Assembly: GCA_965220855.1 (NCBI GenBank) | Contig: CBDCQY010000001.1 | Coordinates: 1,240,001-1,304,000, forward strand | Origin: Bin95 sp965220855 | GTDB taxonomy: Bacteria; Pseudomonadota; Alphaproteobacteria; Bin95 | Length of the DNA stretch: 64,000 nt | Direction: 5' to 3' | Shown: positions 62,790 to 64,000 of the stretch, in pieces | Position numbering within the stretch: position 1 is the stretch's first letter | Layout of the letters: each line of letters starts with the position of its first letter | Translations under genes and position numbers: made by a program | The notes under the pieces: model-generated | Databases searched by the model: none | The model's input: the letters and a program-made list of their open reading frames with translations, nothing else | What the model was told of the DNA's origin: nothing

Positions 62790-64000
62790 ATGGAGTTGTG
62801 TGCGCTTGGCGAACAGCCGCCGCTTGGCGAAATTCCGGAGAAGATGCACGCCTTTCTGGTGCGCCAGGACCGGTTCGGGGAGCCGAAGGACGCTTGGCGG
62901 CGCGAGGTTGTCCCGGTGCCGGCGCTCGGACCGGACGAGGTGCTGGTCTATGTCATGGCGACCGGCATCAACTACAACAATGTCTGGGCCGCGCTCGGCT
63001 ATCCCGTCGATGTGATCGCCGACCGGCAGCGCAAGGGCGAGCCGGAGGACTTCCACGCCGGCGGCAGCGACTGTTCGGGCATCGTGCAGGCGGTCGGCGC
63101 CGAGGTCTCCAACGTCAAGCCGGGCGACGAGGTGGTGATCCATTCCGGCTGGTGGGCGCCGGACGACCCCTGGGTGCTGGCCGGCAAGGACCCGATGCTG
63201 GCCGGCTCCACTCGCATCTGGGGCTATCAGACCAATTACGGCTCCTATTGCCAGTTCGCCAAGGCGCAGGCGCATCAGTGCCAGCCGCGCCCGAAGCATC
63301 TGAGCTGGGAGCAGTCGGGCTGCTATCTGCTCTGCGCCTCCACCGCCTACCGGATGCTGATGGGCTGGCCGCCGCATGTGGTGGAGCCGGGCGACCCGGT
63401 GCTGGTCTGGGGCGCCTCGGGGGGCCTGGGCGCGATGGCGCTGCAGATCACGGCCGCGCTCGGCGGGCGCCCGATCGCCGTCATCTCGGACGATTCCAAG
63501 CGCGACTGGTGCAAGCAGATGGGGGCGGTCGGCGTCATCAACCGCACCGATTTCGACCATTGGGGGCAGATGCCGGACACCTCCGACGGCGCCGCCTACG
63601 GGGCCTGGGCCAAGGGCGCGCGCGCCTTCGGCCAGGCCATCTGGGAGGCGCTCGGCGAGCGCGCCAGCCCGAAGATCGTCTTCGAGCATCCGGGCGAGGC
63701 CACCTTGCCGACCTCGGAGTTCGTTTGCGACACCGGCGGCATGATCGTCATCTGCGCCGGCACCACCGGCTACAATGTCACGCTCGATTTGCGCTATCAC
63801 TGGATGCGCCAGAAGCGCTTCCAGGGCAGCCATCTCTCCAACGACGAGCAGGCCGCGGCGGTGAACCGCATGGTGATCGACGGCAAGATCGACCCCTGCC
63901 TCTCGCAGGTGTTTGACTTCGACGATCTGGGCCTGGCGCACCAGCTGATGCACGAGAACCGCCACGCCGCCGGCCAGATGGCGGTGCTGGTCAACGCCAC
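62790..64000 (+). CDS. ccrA: Crotonyl-CoA carboxylase/reductase, N-terminal part (runs off the window edge)
   Basis: 403 codons of an MDR-family enzyme that reductively carboxylates crotonyl-CoA to ethylmalonyl-CoA with NADPH and CO2. Visible hallmarks are A-T-G-I-N-Y-N-N-V-W-A near residue 56, G-G-S-D-C-S-G-I-V near 91, G-Y-Q-T-N-Y-G-S-Y near 148, the nucleotide loop W-G-A-S-G-G-L-G near 208, and E-H-P-G-E-A-T-L-P-T-S near 298. The length of the missing C-terminus should be about 25 residues. ATG at 62790 follows AAGGAG at nine bases. It marks the ethylmalonyl-CoA pathway, in line with acetate or C2 assimilation without isocitrate lyase. Confidence 0.93.
   Translation, partial: MELCALGEQPPLGEIPEKMHAFLVRQDRFGEPKDAWRREVVPVPALGPDEVLVYVMATGINYNNVWAALGYPVDVIADRQRKGEPEDFHAGGSDCSGIVQAVGAEVSNVKPGDEVVIHSGWWAPDDPWVLAGKDPMLAGSTRIWGYQTNYGSYCQFAKAQAHQCQPRPKHLSWEQSGCYLLCASTAYRMLMGWPPHVVEPGDPVLVWGASGGLGAMALQITAALGGRPIAVISDDSKRDWCKQMGAVGVINRTDFDHWGQMPDTSDGAAYGAWAKGARAFGQAIWEALGERASPKIVFEHPGEATLPTSEFVCDTGGMIVICAGTTGYNVTLDLRYHWMRQKRFQGSHLSNDEQAAAVNRMVIDGKIDPCLSQVFDFDDLGLAHQLMHENRHAAGQMAVLVNA

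Overview
The window is one continuous stretch of high-GC, gene-dense chromosome from an alphaproteobacterium, most likely a Rhodospirillales-like free-living or marine lineage; the species cannot be named from the sequence. The main clue is the conserved block rpsB-tsf-pyrH-frr-uppS-cdsA-dxr-rseP-bamA-skp-fabZ-lpxA-lpxI (5297-17407, + strand), which links translation factors, UMP kinase, isoprenoid and phospholipid synthesis, outer-membrane biogenesis and lipid A synthesis. Genes are packed with many 4-base stop/start overlaps, GTG and TTG starts are common, and no rRNA, tRNA, CRISPR array, insertion sequence, integrase or phage gene was seen.

Layout. 1-4881: start of a ProX-like editing protein, an MmgE/PrpD protein, a CaiB/BaiF CoA-transferase, two tandem GNAT acetyltransferases separated by a duplication scar, and an SDR without the usual catalytic Tyr and Lys. 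4879-5148: a 270-bp nested palindromic element. 5149-17407: the rpsB-to-lpxI block, without the usual lpxD and lpxB. 17414-20590 (- strand): a DUF35/thiolase-like pair, a PRISE-type reductase and an AT-richer YbjN-like gene. 20724-24029: a TAXI-type TRAP transporter. 24026-28737 (- strand): a PotADBC-type ABC transporter plus an untracked 57-residue membrane protein. 28875-40255: DUF4170, TPP enzymes, a cupin, an ADP-forming acyl-CoA synthetase, a second thiolase/DUF35 pair, a UPF0104 membrane protein, an acyl-CoA dehydrogenase, an E1 alpha/beta pair and a split TPP enzyme. 40252-42264: class A penicillin-binding protein.

42313-43524 (- strand) is the most notable locus: a GrdB/PrdB-like reductase whose reading frame is interrupted by one in-frame TGA in the context V-P-V-(TGA)-P-N-C-T-R, followed by a SECIS-like hairpin. 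It is best read as a selenoprotein (Sec154). 43596-46257 holds a quinone oxidoreductase, a PaaG-like hydratase and a haloalkane dehalogenase with its full active site. 46357-47364 is an iron-binding protein behind two Fur-like boxes. 47390-50872 (- strand) is an operon of a glycosyltransferase, FolM-like SDR, FolB and an acyl-CoA synthetase. 50925-55572 carries a metallo-beta-lactamase-fold hydrolase, ssb, gyrA and coaD. 55606-64000 carries methylmalonate-semialdehyde dehydrogenase, a single-chain biotin-dependent acyl-CoA carboxylase, two VOC proteins, a Sel1-repeat protein and the 5' part of crotonyl-CoA carboxylase/reductase.

Taken together the accessory genes point to an organism that lives on organic and acyl-CoA substrates taken up by TRAP and ABC transporters, with the ethylmalonyl-CoA pathway for C2 assimilation, and that probably has a selenocysteine insertion system elsewhere in its genome.
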